Assembly (NCBI GenBank): GCA_038501625.1 | Contig: JAZAYU010000038.1 | Span: 496,001-560,000 of the forward strand | Source: Corbicula japonica | Taxonomy: Eukaryota; Mollusca; Bivalvia; Venerida; Cyrenidae | DNA: 64,000 nt | Reading direction: 5' to 3' | Shown here: positions 34,886-46,789 of the stretch, one piece after another | How the letters are laid out: each line of letters opens with the position of its first letter | Numbering within the stretch: the first letter of the stretch is position 1 | Notes under the pieces: generated by a model | What the model was told of the DNA's origin: nothing | The model's database searches: none | The model's input: the letters and a program-made list of their open reading frames with translations, nothing else | Made by a program: the position numbers and the translations under genes

Positions 34886-36069
34886 CCACCAACTTCTTCA
34901 CAAACATTTCCATAATAAGACAACAGTGCCACAAATACAAATAATTTACTTGATCTTCAAGTTTATGCATATTCTTATAATGCACATTTTTTAATGTTGA
35001 ATATCTTAAAGACAAATTATCATGATAATTAAAATTAAGTTTGACATTATGTTAAATAAGATCAAACAATAATAAATATTTGAAAACTGTGCATTTGTTT
35101 TACGTATTACGTCATCTACGTCGGCATAGTCTATTTATGCGTAATCCCCGTGCGGCAATCGAAATTGATTTTTTTAAACCAATTTTGTTTTCCACATGTT
35201 CACCGACAACGGACAATCTAAGAAAACACACCAACATTTTACAACTATGGAACGTTTGACGACTGGAAATCACGAAAACGCTTTTAACTGGCACAGCTTT
35301 AAATTTATCATTATAAAACATCCTAAGGATATTCGTAAATGCAAAAATGCCTCATTTTTGCATATTTTGTCGTTTTAAGAAAAAAAAATCAAATGATACT
35401 GTTTTTATAGATTGATAAATGTTTTGAACGATGACACTTTTTCTATTATAACAACCACTAGGTCCAGTTTATCACTTTTAATCTTCAAATTAATGCTGAA
35501 GGTTATTTCGATGTCATGCGAAAAAACATGTGACGAACGTTCTACATACGTTTTTCTAAAACTGTCCAATTCCAAACTTTAATCGAACGAAACTATAATG
35601 CGGTATCCTAAGTTAACCTTCACAACAATAACGTTGCTCACATTAAACGTTGGCGTTACTCACTTACGTCATTAAATATATACGTAAAAGATCGTAAAAA
35701 CGACAATTTTAGAATTGTATTTGTTTGATAAGTGCACACTTATTAAAACTCAAAAACTTAACCACAAACCTAAACATGTCCTTTAGATTTATATCAAATA
35801 TTGATATTACAAAGATGAGAAAATGCACATCTGATAGCGGATGCAAAGATTAAATATTTGAAAATGTGTTTCTGTTTACCAGCGAACTAAACTTGTTTTT
35901 ATGTTTTTATAGCGCTAATCAGATTCAAATTTGTTTGTGTGGGTTAATAGGATATTGATACTCCTTCATTGTTATTTACTATATTTTGAAAGATTCAATA
36001 AAATAATTCGAAAAAACAACATTTATTAGATGTGCACTTAGAACTTTTGAGTAGTGTACTTTTACTGTA
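34886..36069. other. No gene seen
   Basis: AT-rich intergenic sequence upstream of lectin gene B. An open stretch at 35196-35378 (60 codons) has no recognisable motif and no splice context. Confidence 0.45.
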
Positions 36070-36334
36070 TTCAACGCACTTGGCTATGCGAGCATATCCA
36101 TGTAAGCGTATTGTATGTACGTTTTAGTATAAAAATAATTCTTTTCAATTTGTATTGATCTTGTTTTCAGATACTGGTATAGTAGAGATGACTCTTTTTG
36201 GTTAAATGTGCTTCATAAAAATATAGATTATTATTATCTTAGAACATAACAAACATTTATTAAGTAACACAATTAAGAATAATTTAAAATTGGTCTTCTC
36301 CAAAACAACCAATAAGTTTGTATTTTAAATGAAG
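36070..36334 (+). promoter_or_regulatory. 5' flank of lectin gene B, TATA-like box lost
   Basis: Aligns with 260-487 upstream of gene A from TTCAACGCACTTGGCTA onward. The position of A's TATATAA reads CATGTAA here. The CTTGTTTTCAG acceptor-like string at about 36170 and the short ATG segment after it are retained. The equivalent of A's exon acceptor (TTTTAG, ending 487) is TTTTAA at about 36322-36328. Confidence 0.35.
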
Positions 36335-38733
36335 TTCAAGGTGTTCAAGCCTGGCAGTCATCCACGTGGGCCGACTGTGCCGCAGACAATGCTATTGACG
36401 GAAAATTTGACGAATTTGTTTGTCCAACCGTGTTTCCTTGCGGCTGTCTATGTGCGCATACAAACAGTCAAACTTTTGCATGGGTCATGGAATTAAAGTC
36501 CCCTGGTTATGTTAAAGGTGTTGCCCCCTACTTCCGAGTTGACAGCGCTAACGATCGTAAGTTTAAAATATTAAACAACACAAAGTTGACGTGTAATTGT
36601 GAACTAATTAATTGGGTTATTAGTATATACTTTTCTACCCAGGCGTGCATTAAATCTGAAAAGTAGTTTTACTCTTCAATCGTTTTCACAACAATGTGAT
36701 AAATAGTTTTAATCACGAAAGGACTATAATATGTTAAATCACTGTCTTTTTATCAATAATTAGTGTATTATATACAACTCAAAATTTGATAACGGCCACT
36801 TTTGTAGTCTGTATTAAATTAAGGAATGATTCTAATTTTGGTGCTTTTCATGCAGATTGGACGTGCACGCGAGAGCTGGCAAATCCATAAAGCGCGCTAG
36901 CCATGACGTTACTGACGCCATTACGGGTCATGCGGTTCATGCAAAATGAACCGAATTTGTTTAAACGAAGAAATCAATAGGAATGTAAATATTTTTGCTT
37001 AGATTAACATTTTGAACCGTTTATGATACACGAAGTTGTTTTCGTATTGTTTATTTCAAGTTTTTCATCTGATATGAATTTTTGAACTAAATCATGAGTG
37101 CAATTCATCTAAGCGCAATAATTAAAGTGGGCCTTATCAAGTATTGAGTAGGACATTTAAATTATGTAAATCCATAAAACTGGAGAAAGAAAAAAAACTG
37201 TCACTTGTTCTCTCGTTTTTCACATATTCTGCTGTTTACGAAATGCTTTATTAAAACGGTCTGGTCAATACAATTATGTGTTAAACATCATTTTAAGATA
37301 ATGTAGCAGAGATTACAATAAAGCGGACCAACGCGAAATGGAAAGTATTGTAACCAATGTCAAAGCTGAATACTGTAACTTTTCTGCTATACATTTTGCA
37401 TCCATATTTACATAATTATATAAACAACTCAGAAGTTCTTGATATAAATATTTCCATTTAAATGGGTTCGTAACAACTAAAATATATGAAGAAAGAGATT
37501 TTGATTTTACAATAATTGCTATTTTAAGATGGTTGACAGTTATGCTTACCTCTTTGCTTACTAGGCAGTGGTATAATTGAAGGGTTTATGATGGTTTATA
37601 TGGAAATCTTGTAAGAGAACATAGAATCTCGAACTCTTTCCCTTATTACTTAAATCGTATCTTTGCTGATTTGACTTCATGGACTTTGTTTTCGGAAAGG
37701 TCATAACTTATTAACACCTTTTGCTAAAAAATGCTACACGTTTGCGGGCTTCTACATGTCATCTTTTCGACTTGACAGAGTTGGAGCCAGCACATTTGTT
37801 TATATGAAAACCCTGTATGGGTGTGAGAATGGAGCATTCAAAAACATGGTTCAAACCTTAAATGGATTGTTTTGCCACTAGTGTTCCAAAATTGTATGCG
37901 GAGTTTTATTTGAAAAAATGTATAAAATGTGCCGTATGTTTTATTTTTATTTCTACGTTTTCGCTTTTGTGAGTTGTTTTTGTGGCAACTCCTGATATGC
38001 ATATTTCACCTAAATCTAAATCAAATTGGGAATCTTCTAGTCTCTGGCAAGAAAAAGAGGTTAATTTTGGTTTCTAATAGCTTAGGAAAAAAATCACAGA
38101 AAGTTTTTTTTAATTAAAAAAGCTGGTTTGAATTTTGTATATAGTGCACATTTTGGTGAGTTTAGCAAGATACAACATCTGCTAAAACTCTTCTGGTTGT
38201 TTCTGTAAGTGCGATTCTATGCCTTGAACCTGGTTAAAACCCCCACTAGCACTTTGTATCACACTGACCCTTTCAAGGCGGTTACACCGAGGGGTCTCTT
38301 TTTTCGTTAACTGTTAGTGGCGTCTTATTAGATTTGACATACTTATAACAAACATGTTCCCTCTTCCTCTCTTGTTTTTCGCTGCTTAGGGAGGCTGTGT
38401 TTTGTGAGTGAGGCGATTCCTGATTATATATATTTCACTTTTTTATTGGTACACGTATTATAACATTCTATAAATATGATTTTTGTTCCTGTTGTTCTTG
38501 TAGTTTGGAGGAACCATAACTTCTGCATATTTGTGCACGATTCGTTTGAAGACGCGAAGAATGGTGTGTATGGGACGCTATGTACGAATTACACCGGAGA
38601 CCCGCTAGCATCAGCAATCAGAATGGCATGTCCACAGGTCATATATGGTGAAGCAGTGAGAATATTCAAGAACTCGCTAGAAATTGCATTAGACATAATT
38701 CAGTTGTGTGAAGTGAAAGTTTTCATCGTTTAA
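36335..38733 (+). CDS. F-type-lectin-like gene B, last two coding exons (paralogue of gene A)
   Basis: Exons are 36335-36556 (donor GTAAGT at 36557) and 38504-38733 (acceptor TTCTTGTAG, stop TAA), with a 1.95-kb intron. Exon 2 is the same length as in gene A (230 nt). By eye, protein identity to A is about 75% over the first exon and 64% over the second. Motifs are QAWQSSTWADC, AIDGKFDEF, CGCLCAHTN, ELKSPGYVKG, FRVDSAND, WRNHNFCIFV and LCEVKVFIV. B keeps R-V-D where A has R-V-E. It also has a cysteine in FCIF but lacks A's cysteine in the segment before AIR. The acceptor used by gene A (TTTTAG) reads TTTTAA here; the nearest AG (36333-36334) would trim four residues and keep phase. An AATAAA signal lies at 38766, just after the stop. 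The upstream first exon is unidentified, and expression is uncertain. Confidence 0.75.
37540..37995 (+). mobile_element. Penelope-like 3' fragments in lectin B intron
   Basis: 37540-37705 has TATGCTTACCTCTTTGCTTA, TTTATGATGGTTTATATGGA and AAATCTTGTAAGAGAACATAG. 37800-37995 retains CCCTGTATGGGTGTGAG, GGTTCAAACC, GTTTTGCCACTAGTGTTCCA and CTCCTGATATGCATATTTCAC. The first block has a counterpart at about 2462-2560 in the gene A intron and so predates the duplication. Confidence 0.6.
38215..38440 (+). mobile_element. Penelope-like 3' fragment just upstream of lectin B exon 2
   Basis: CCTTGAACCTGGTTAAAACC, CCCTTTCAAGGCGGTTACAC, GTTAGTGGCGTCTTATTAGA, TTGTTTTTCGCTGC-TAGGGAGGCTGTG and GATTCCTGAT. It ends 60 bp before the exon 2 acceptor and is absent from the gene A intron. 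Confidence 0.65.
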
Positions 38734-39035
38734 ATTTGAATTTTCTATTCAAATCAGAATCGTTAAATAAACTTTGAAATAAGTATGTTTAGAGAGAACT
38801 TTCATTTTTAGAGTCTTACAGTTTTTACTGTTTCAACAGGATTTAAAAAAAATAACAAGATGTTAAGCAAATGATAGTTTAAAGCATGTATTCTGGCTCC
38901 GGCTATTCTCGCATGCGATAACAACGTCAACTATTGTACTTTTATTTGATTCAATCAACATTTTTAATTATTCTCCATGTATCACTTAAGCTACGCCACA
39001 GGAAAAGGTGTCTTCGTTCGTAAATGTTGACTAAC

Positions 39036-39508
39036 AGGAATTTCTTTATACAGATTTTGATAACATGTTATTTAAAGGAATTTCTTTATACAGATTTTGA
39101 TAACATGTTATTTAAAGGAATTTCTTTATACAGATTTTGATAACATGTTATTTAAAGGAATTTCTTTATACAGATTTTGATAACATGTTATTTAAAGGAA
39201 TTTCTTTATACAGATTTTGATAACATGTTATTTAAAGGAATTTCTTTATACAGATTTTGATAACATGTTATTTAAAGGAATTTCTTTATACAGATTTTGA
39301 TAACATGTTATTTAAAGGAATTTCTTTATACAGATTTTGATAACATGTAATTTAAAGGAATTTCTTTATACAGATTTTGATAACATGTTATTTAAAGGAA
39401 TTTCTGATTTTGATAACATGTTATGTAAAGGAATTTCTTTATACAGATTTTGATAACATGTTATTTAAAGGAATTTCTTTATACAGATTTTGATAACATG
39501 TTATTTAA
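39036..39508. repeat. 40-bp satellite, about 11.8 copies
   Basis: The unit begins AGGAATTTCTTTATACAGAT, then TTTGATAACATGTTATTTAA. Eleven units are nearly identical; one (about 39397) lacks 7-8 bp, and two carry single substitutions. The diverged single-copy progenitor is at 5056-5093 in the paralogous MITE. Confidence 0.95.
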
Positions 39509-39550
39509 CCTCGAAATGCATAATACGCAATAAGTAATGAAATCTGTGCC

Positions 39551-39653
39551 CAAGGTTATAAAGCTGAGCATTGAAACCAGTCTCCATTTCAGCCAATCAG
39601 ATGCTTGAGATCTGAGACTGGTTTCCAAACTCAGCTTTATAACCTTCAACACT
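39551..39653. repeat. Palindromic MITE (GGTTATAAAGCTGAG arms)
   Basis: AAGGTTATAAAGCTGAG and GAAACCAGTCTC on the left are complementary to GAGACTGGTTTC and CTCAGCTTTATAACCTT on the right, around CATTTCAGCCAATCAGATGC. It is nested inside the hAT-like MITE. Relatives lie at 40570-40770 and 57020-57115. Confidence 0.75.
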
Positions 39654-40059
39654 GAATATATAACGTCATTTCAAAGATTGACGTCAAATGCCGAAGGTAC
39701 TTTTTTCCAGCGACACGCCCCAATTTATATGCGACTTTTTTTCTTTATTTTTTTTTTCATAAATTATTACCTTCTTTATCTATTGTTTGCAAAGGCTTAG
39801 GAACTTTTTGTAAACCAGTACTTTGCAAAGCTTTAGGCATTTTAGATAAACTCCGTTATATATGCACTATTTTCTAATAATTATCTAATCCGGACAACTA
39901 TTAAAATCAAAATTATCTTTAAAACTTGAAATAGTTGTTGATTTTTTAAAGTTTTTTTTTTAACTTAAAAAGCACTCCTATGGCCATTTAAAATTGAAAA
40001 GGAAGAGTTGACATTATCTTTGATTCTTATGCTTGCTTATTATCTCTGTTTGCACGATG

Positions 40060-40545
40060 ATGGAAGAGCTTAATGAGATTAAGAAATTGTATTAGGAAAT
40101 CTTGCGAAAGAACTTGGCATCTCGATATGTTTCTTTTATGTCTCATGTTCGCGTTAATTTGACTCAAAGGGCTCAGTAGGTCGCGTTCTTACATTTTTCG
40201 CTTAACATTGCTTTATTAAGCTTTGTACGTTTTATATGTTTGATTGCTTTTTCATGCAACATTGCCAATTGATGGGTTGAAGCTTATTCACCATGACAAC
40301 ACTTACTATGTACTTGTTGTTTTTATATGAGAATCGGCTAATAGAACTTAACCCACAGAGGTAAATAGTTTTGCCACTGGCCGTTCCAAAGCGGTAACCC
40401 CTTGGGTTCTAATTTTTGTTAATAACATGTTTGTCTTTTTGATTATCTTTTTTTTCAACCATGCTCTCGTTTCAGCTTTTCATTCTGTATGTGTGATGAA
40501 ACCCTGGTTTGGTTGTTGCCATTCCTAATATGTACATTTCACTAT
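40060..40545 (+). mobile_element. Penelope-like 3' fragments beside lectin B
   Basis: Homologous to 5545-6425: GGAAATCTTGCGAAAGAACT, CTCGATATGTTTCTTTTATG, GCCGTTCCAAAGCGGTAACC and the TTCCTAATATG-ACATTTCAC end. Confidence 0.55.
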
Positions 40546-40565
40546 TCTTCCTCTGACATTCTTTG

Positions 40566-40770
40566 CCCAAGGTTATAAAAGATCATGTAAACCAGTCTAA
40601 AATCTTAAGCACCTTATTGGCTGAAATGGCGACCAGTCGCCATTTCAGCCAACCAGATGCCTCAAATCCCAAGCATCTGATTGACTGAAATGGCGACCAG
40701 TGCCATTTTCGCCAGTAAGACGCTTAAGATTCGAGACTGGTTTCCAATCTCAGTTGTATATCCTTCCGAC
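40566..40770. repeat. Palindromic MITE, larger relative
   Basis: Arms GGTTATAAAAGATCATGTAA / TTGTATATCC are imperfect. The inner GGCTGAAATGGCGACCAGT and CGCCATTTCAGCCAACCAGA form a strong hairpin, and TGACTGAAATGGCGACCAGT repeats it. Confidence 0.65.
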
Positions 40771-40919
40771 TTGTCTGATTCGTGTTTCATTTGGGGACAG
40801 GCTTCAGATAATTTATTATCATTCAGCAAGTTTAACCATTAAACACTTGGATTGTTTAACTATTAGAACATTCCGTACTGCGTTTTATTTCTATTGAAAT
40901 TCTAGTTAATATATTTTAC

Positions 40920-43080
40920 ATGAATATTGTTTGTAGAAATCCATTTCACCTGTTTCCATATATATCGAACTAATTATGATGTAGAATATATAATGATAAA
41001 AATAGGTTTTGATTTACGCAAATCTAAGGTCAATATAAAAATATAAAATATGTAATTGTCTTCGAAATATAACAGCAATGAACATCATAGAGTCTGACCT
41101 TAATTTCAAATGTAATCTTTTTGTATTGAATATCAAAGACCATCATGCAAAAAGCAAGATTTGAAATTTTACGCTAAAACATTACCGATTCGTACATGAA
41201 TATTATCACGGACATGATAAAAGCAGACCCCAACACATTTTATGTCTTTAATTAAATAATGCTAGTTAGTCAAGAAACTAACGAAAAGTTTTTTTTTTCT
41301 TAAAAATACTTAAAACGTAAAATATATTGAACAATAAGGAAACACAATAAAGTGTACAAAAATAAACATATGTTGGAATTTTAATGTTATCCACAGATTA
41401 AAGAAAGAAGTCTGTCTCCACGTTTGTAATTTGAAATGATGATAGCACATGATATACTAGAGTAACAAAATACTGTGCGAATTGGTGTTTTTCGTTTGAA
41501 TTGCTATCAAGCGAATTTGGTGGACCACAGTTAATAAATATTAAAGAGTATAAACCGTTTTACTTTGGTAATATCTATGGTTAACAAAGGGAATATACCG
41601 TGAAGTCGTCACGTCGTACCTGATTGACACCACATATATGTTGTTGTTGTTGTGGTTGTTGCTAAATAAATATTCAATCGCTTTAAGTCACTTTGCAGTT
41701 GAATTTTATTAGTGCAAAAACAACAGTTGATAATAAAATTTGAATATAAAAATTTAGTAAACTATTATTTTGATGAAATCTCATTTCATGTTAGTTAGAA
41801 GAAAAACAATTTCAGGAACTACCAGCATGAATAAGAAATAAAATTAAAGATGATTTACAAAACTTCCGGAAACTCTGAAATTCACATACTTATAATAAAC
41901 ATGACAAGCAAGTTCGAAATTAAATTTTGCTTTTTTAATTTATTATATTCTTAATGTAATTTGGAAGAAAATTTAGACTTTTGCGACAAAATACACATGA
42001 AATCGGCCAATGGCCAGTTTAGAATTGTAAAATAAAATTATAAAAATAAAGATGAATTAAAGAACTTGCAGAAAAACTGAAAATCTCATACCAAATGAAT
42101 AAGGAATATGTCGCAAACGTTTAAAATTTGCTTTTTGAATTTATTATATTAATATTGTGATAAGTGATACATGTATATTTTAAATGTTTATTTCGTGTAT
42201 GTGTATTAAAAAGGAATAATTTTAGAATGTTTGTGCAAGTACTTTAGCCGTTTTAACATTAAATAAAAGTTTTTAAATAAAAGTAAAAGATAAAGATGAT
42301 TTAAAAGACTTTCGGACAAAGAAACAACTGAAAATCACATACCAAATAAAAAATATGTCACGAAAGTTTTAACTTTTCTTTTTGAATTTATTATATCGAA
42401 ATAGTGATTAGCGTTATGTATGTGCTTATTTCCTGTGCATGTATATGTATTAATAATATGAGGAAAGCCACTTTAGACTTCTTATGACAAAATAAAACAA
42501 ATGAAAACGACCTACAGCCGAACAGATTTGAAAAATTGAAATAATTATGTTGTATTCACTAACTCCTGCTTGTATACCAAAAAGTCAAGTAAATGTTTTA
42601 TTATTACATTATTGTCACGTCAGGATTTTTGCTGCCAAAATTTAAACGCGCGTATTTAATTGAAACAAAACAATCAACCGGACAAAATGGCATAATAGCC
42701 AATGAGAAATATTAAACATGTTTTAAGGTGTATTACCTTTAATTCGCATCAAAGAAATTTTCATTTATTATTAAACTGAAAATTTCAAATGGTTTCTTTT
42801 ACGACAAACTCTGCTCTCAAGTTGAACAAAGTCTGAAGATGTTTTAACTGACGGCGGGCGAGATATTTGCAATGCGGTTACCCCGATAGCGATTCCCTTA
42901 TCTTGCTCACTGGATTGTTTAAAAGTCCGTCATCAAAAAAATGTTAAATTAATAATTGACATGAAAAAAGCTTTCAACATTATATGAATCAGTTACATCT
43001 AGTAATCTTTCTCAAAGTGGTAACTTTCTATTGACGGGGAGTATTCTCAGTTAGCATACTTATACTTAAAGCCATGTTGT
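40920..43080. other. Duplicated non-coding segment, copy B
   Basis: Counterpart of 22920-24737. It contains a roughly 230-bp triplicate at about 41830-42440, marked by GAAAATC[TA]CATACCAAAT and CTTTTTGAATTTATTATAT. No exon in either copy. Confidence 0.55.
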
Positions 43081-43457
43081 CGCTCTTTGTAGGATAAAAC
43101 TCAGCTGCTAATGTTGTTTGTAAAACATACAAGGTTATTGAATTTTATGCTTTATCAGTTACATGTAATTGATAGCGATTGTTTTCAATTTTGTCGATAA
43201 ATGAAAATATAAGAAGTAAATTCAATGCTATTTTCTGTACAGAAGCTTCGCTGGTAGTTAAAACATTAAGCGTAAACGATTTGCTCTACAATTAAGACTT
43301 GAGAAATAATAAAAAGTACATACTACATGTAATTTTCACTATGCCAATGCAAATTCCATACTCTGTGCTGTAGAGTGTAAATGTATAATATTTCTATTAT
43401 GTGTTGTGAATAAAATTTCATAAAAAGTAATATTTCTTTGTCAAAATCAATAATTAT

Positions 43458-43708
43458 TAGGCACGCCACGGGAAAAGGTACCTTCGGTCATTTGTTGTGT
43501 CATTTTTGTTGTTACTATATTTAGAAAGAAATTTCAAATTTTAATTATTTTCTCATAACAAAACAGTAATTTTGTTACACATTTTGACAATAAAATGGTA
43601 TTTTTACCGCGAACTGCTTAATTATTAATGTCGTCTGCTCAACTTTATGACGTCTTTTCAAGGATTGACGTCAACTGCCTGAAGGTACCTTTTCCCGTGG
43701 CGTGCCTC
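43458..43708. mobile_element. hAT-like MITE, copy 3, 251 bp, with 8-bp target duplication
   Basis: Perfect TIRs of about 27 bp begin AGGCACGCCACGGGAAAAGG and end with the complement at 43707. ATAATTAT flanks both sides (43450-43457 and 43709-43716). An 8-bp duplication is the hAT signature. This is the best preserved of the three family members. Confidence 0.8.
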
Positions 43709-43809
43709 ATAATTATACCTATTTTTATACCGATACATGTATGGACATGAATGATGTTAATGAGCATTCACGAGGTATTCTTTGTCTCTGAAACACAGCC
43801 TAAAATATA

Positions 43810-44035
43810 CTGAAAGGATAAAGAAACGCAGGGTAACAATTGGATAGGCAGGTTCGAAAGCTCATGCTCCACGACGGTTTACACTGAGGCAGTGGAGACA
43901 AGTTTTATTCACTTTCGACACATGTTAAGGTGTATCATGACCTAATAACTCAATACACAAAGTTTCACTTTATTTGGAGAACGCGTTCTTAATATATCGG
44001 AACAAATGTTACCCTGCGTTTCTTTATCCTTTCAG
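43810..44035. mobile_element. Mariner-like MITE, 226 bp
   Basis: TIRs of about 32 bp are perfect: CTGAAAGGATAAAGAAACGC, then AGGGTAACA, with the complement ending at 44035. TATA lies on both sides (43806-43809 and 44036-44039). The paralogous site at about 25405-25440 lacks the element. Confidence 0.85.
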
Positions 44036-44039
44036 TATA

Positions 44040-46700
44040 TATTTCCAGAAAGAAACATATTTGTACATAATATGAGACAAGAGATGCCAGAATTTACGCA
44101 GGCTCGTCGATCCGCGACTCTCTAAACATTTTCAAGCGAAAATAAAATTTAAAATTCTTTCCGAGTTCTTTGCGTTTAAATCGAAACGACTGTGGTCGTT
44201 AACTGTTATAAATGTAAATAAAACGTACAAATTTGCATACTATTATGTAACATTTTCAATAATAATAATAGGAAGAAGCGGCAAGTGCTAAATAAACAAC
44301 TTTTCAGAATTTATATTTAACAAACCGGCTCGTTTGCAATCAAATTGTTTTTAAATGTATCCATCAACGCTGTTTTGAAAATCAAGGAAAGACGACGAAT
44401 TATAGAAAAAAAGTTGGAGTCAGTGGTTATATAAAACCCATATTGTTTGTTGGGACTGAGAGTCAAAAATATGCGAGACATGTGTTATGGAGCAAAACGA
44501 ATGTATTTTTTTCAATTCGAAATTTTATAATTATTTTATTTACTTGATTTATTTCTAGGCAGTTATCAGTCAGAGATGTCCTTAATCATAAAGATCTACA
44601 CGTAGGTATGCAGTTACCAAATAAAACACGAACACAATCAAGTTAATCATTGACATAGATGTTTGCGTTCAATTTCAGGCAGCCAGCATAAATGAAACCA
44701 TTGAATTAAGTATCTGTTCTTACCATTCTAAAGAATGATCTAAAGGTATAATAATAAAATAAGATTTTGTTTGTTCCTCCATTAACTCACCTCACTGACC
44801 AGCAAATAGTAAATACATGAATAAGAAACTTCTGAAAAAGTCCCCCATCCACTCCCCCCCCCCAAAAAAAACAAAACAAAACAAAATCAACAACAACAAC
44901 AGAAAATGGTATTAAATTTTGATAGTGATGATAAATTTTATGAGCATTATTATGAGACAAATTGAAAAAGGGCCAATAATGATATACAATCAGTGACAGC
45001 AATAAGGTCGTTTATGCAATTTTCGTTAAAAACATTTGACAAGTCATGTAAAATGCAATTGGTAGAGGTTATTTTAGGAAAGGGTTTGTCTGGAAGCTTC
45101 ATTATTATTGTGTTTCTTTAATATGTTGATATTGCAAACTAAATTGAAAAAAATACGTCCTCAATTAGTTCTCCATCATGTGCATTCGTTGTATGAAAAT
45201 ACTCCATCCCACAAATTGTCATCACTAGTCCAGCTTTTGAAGTCGGAAAAAAATTAACTTAAATTTAAAAAGTTTAATAACATTTCGGATCATAAATAAC
45301 AGAAATGCTTTGTTGTATCTATATTTTCTCAAATGTTAAACCAAGAGTGACAGTGTATGCTTAGTAGAAGAGATCTCAGACTGATAATTGATATAATTGT
45401 TATTTTTACAAAAGGCAATTCTGCCATCAAGTTAACACAATAAACCATATATATAGACTTTTTTCGAACAATAGACATGTAAATAGTTGACAATAATCTT
45501 TACAAACGAACGAAATTGCACCCATTTCTCAGTGTATGGACTAACAAAAATAAAAGAAACTACACAAAGATTCTTTAACGGATTCTTTTTCTGTTGCAAA
45601 GTCAATTAAAAACTTCTGTTTGCCAATAATAAGCATCATATTTAGAACTTAAATTACAAATACCGCTAAAAAGTAATTCTGTTGTGGATCTCTCGAAAAC
45701 TTTATTATAAAGATTGCCGATTTCTAAAATATGGTATAAAAGTTAAGCCTGGAACAACTCACATACTTTAAGCTCAATTATTCATTAGACTTGTTTTTAA
45801 TAATATAATTTAACGTGAAAAACTTAATTTTTAAATGCCCACGTCATTTCTCTTCTTCAGTGATTTGAAAAATGTTATTATAAATTATCTAAAAAAGTTA
45901 ATGGGTTGAAACATTGCAATTCAAATGGTTAAGAGTATCCACAAGTATTACCTCTTCACAGAGACCAGTATAGAGGAAAATAACAAATAATGTAAGAATG
46001 CACACTTATTATTCAAAGTCGACTTATTCAAATTTGTAAGATGGCAACAAGTTCGTGTCAAAATCTGTTAGATTACTATAGAAAAAAATAGTTTATTACA
46101 AAAAGCAATTGTTATCAAAGTATGCAACCTGTTAGTCGCCAAAATACATGTATATGACGGTCTACTTTGAATATTGTTTTATATTTATATATATCTAGTC
46201 AAATATTAATAATGACAAAATAATATAAAATATGTTGAAAGCCTGTTTATGTCATAAGAAACATTTTAAGTATTCAAAGTAGATACAATTAAAGAGATAA
46301 GATCAAAATTTAATAAAAGGTAAGTTTAACTCGAAGACATTTTTGAAAAAGCGGCCCCATGCATACTTGGTACAATGTACAACTGCACATTTTACTCAAT
46401 AACTAACAATACATACAAAACGTTTTCAACACAAACACCAACATATTTATTTTTTTGTAAGGAAAAACGACAATAGTTTTATTTTGGAATGTTTTTTGGA
46501 CACATATATTAAAGTTTACCCCAAAGAACTAACCAAGAGATCAGCTGTTGATTAGATTTTATCATATTGACGCGACATAAAAACGAACCGTTAATGATTT
46601 CATCATAATTTCTTCTTTATTGAGCTGGAATAAGTTATTCAAAATATTAAATGGGTTGAAACATTGAAAATACAAAAATAGCAAAGACTTGTTGATCTAA
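44040..46700. other. Duplicated non-coding segment, copy B continued, no gene
   Basis: 44050-44230 matches 25450-25600 and 48650-48840. 45840-46010 and 46550-46700 match 50080-50470 and 28130-28380. A poly-C/poly-A stretch lies at 44854-44885. No exon. Confidence 0.5.
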
Positions 46701-46789
46701 TAGCAATCAGACTAAAATCATATCCTGAAAACTGCTACGCTATCAGGTAGACAGTTTGTAAGATCTGACTTTAGTGAGATTGAATTGCT

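Larger units (their letters stand above)
38985..39735. mobile_element. hAT-like MITE, copy 2, with satellite and nested palindrome
   Basis: Left end CTACGCCACAGGAAAAGGTG and right end complementary to CCAGCGACACGCC. The flanks (CATGTATCAC; CAATTTATATGCGAC) match those of copy 1 (CATGTTTCA; CAATTCATATGCGGC), so the two are the same insertion duplicated with the locus. It is enlarged by the 40-bp satellite at 39036-39508 and a palindrome at 39551-39653. Confidence 0.7.

Noticed and set aside
39036..39508. Regular 40-bp repeats resembling a CRISPR array
   Set aside because: Units are contiguous with no variable spacers, in a eukaryotic MITE. Simple satellite.
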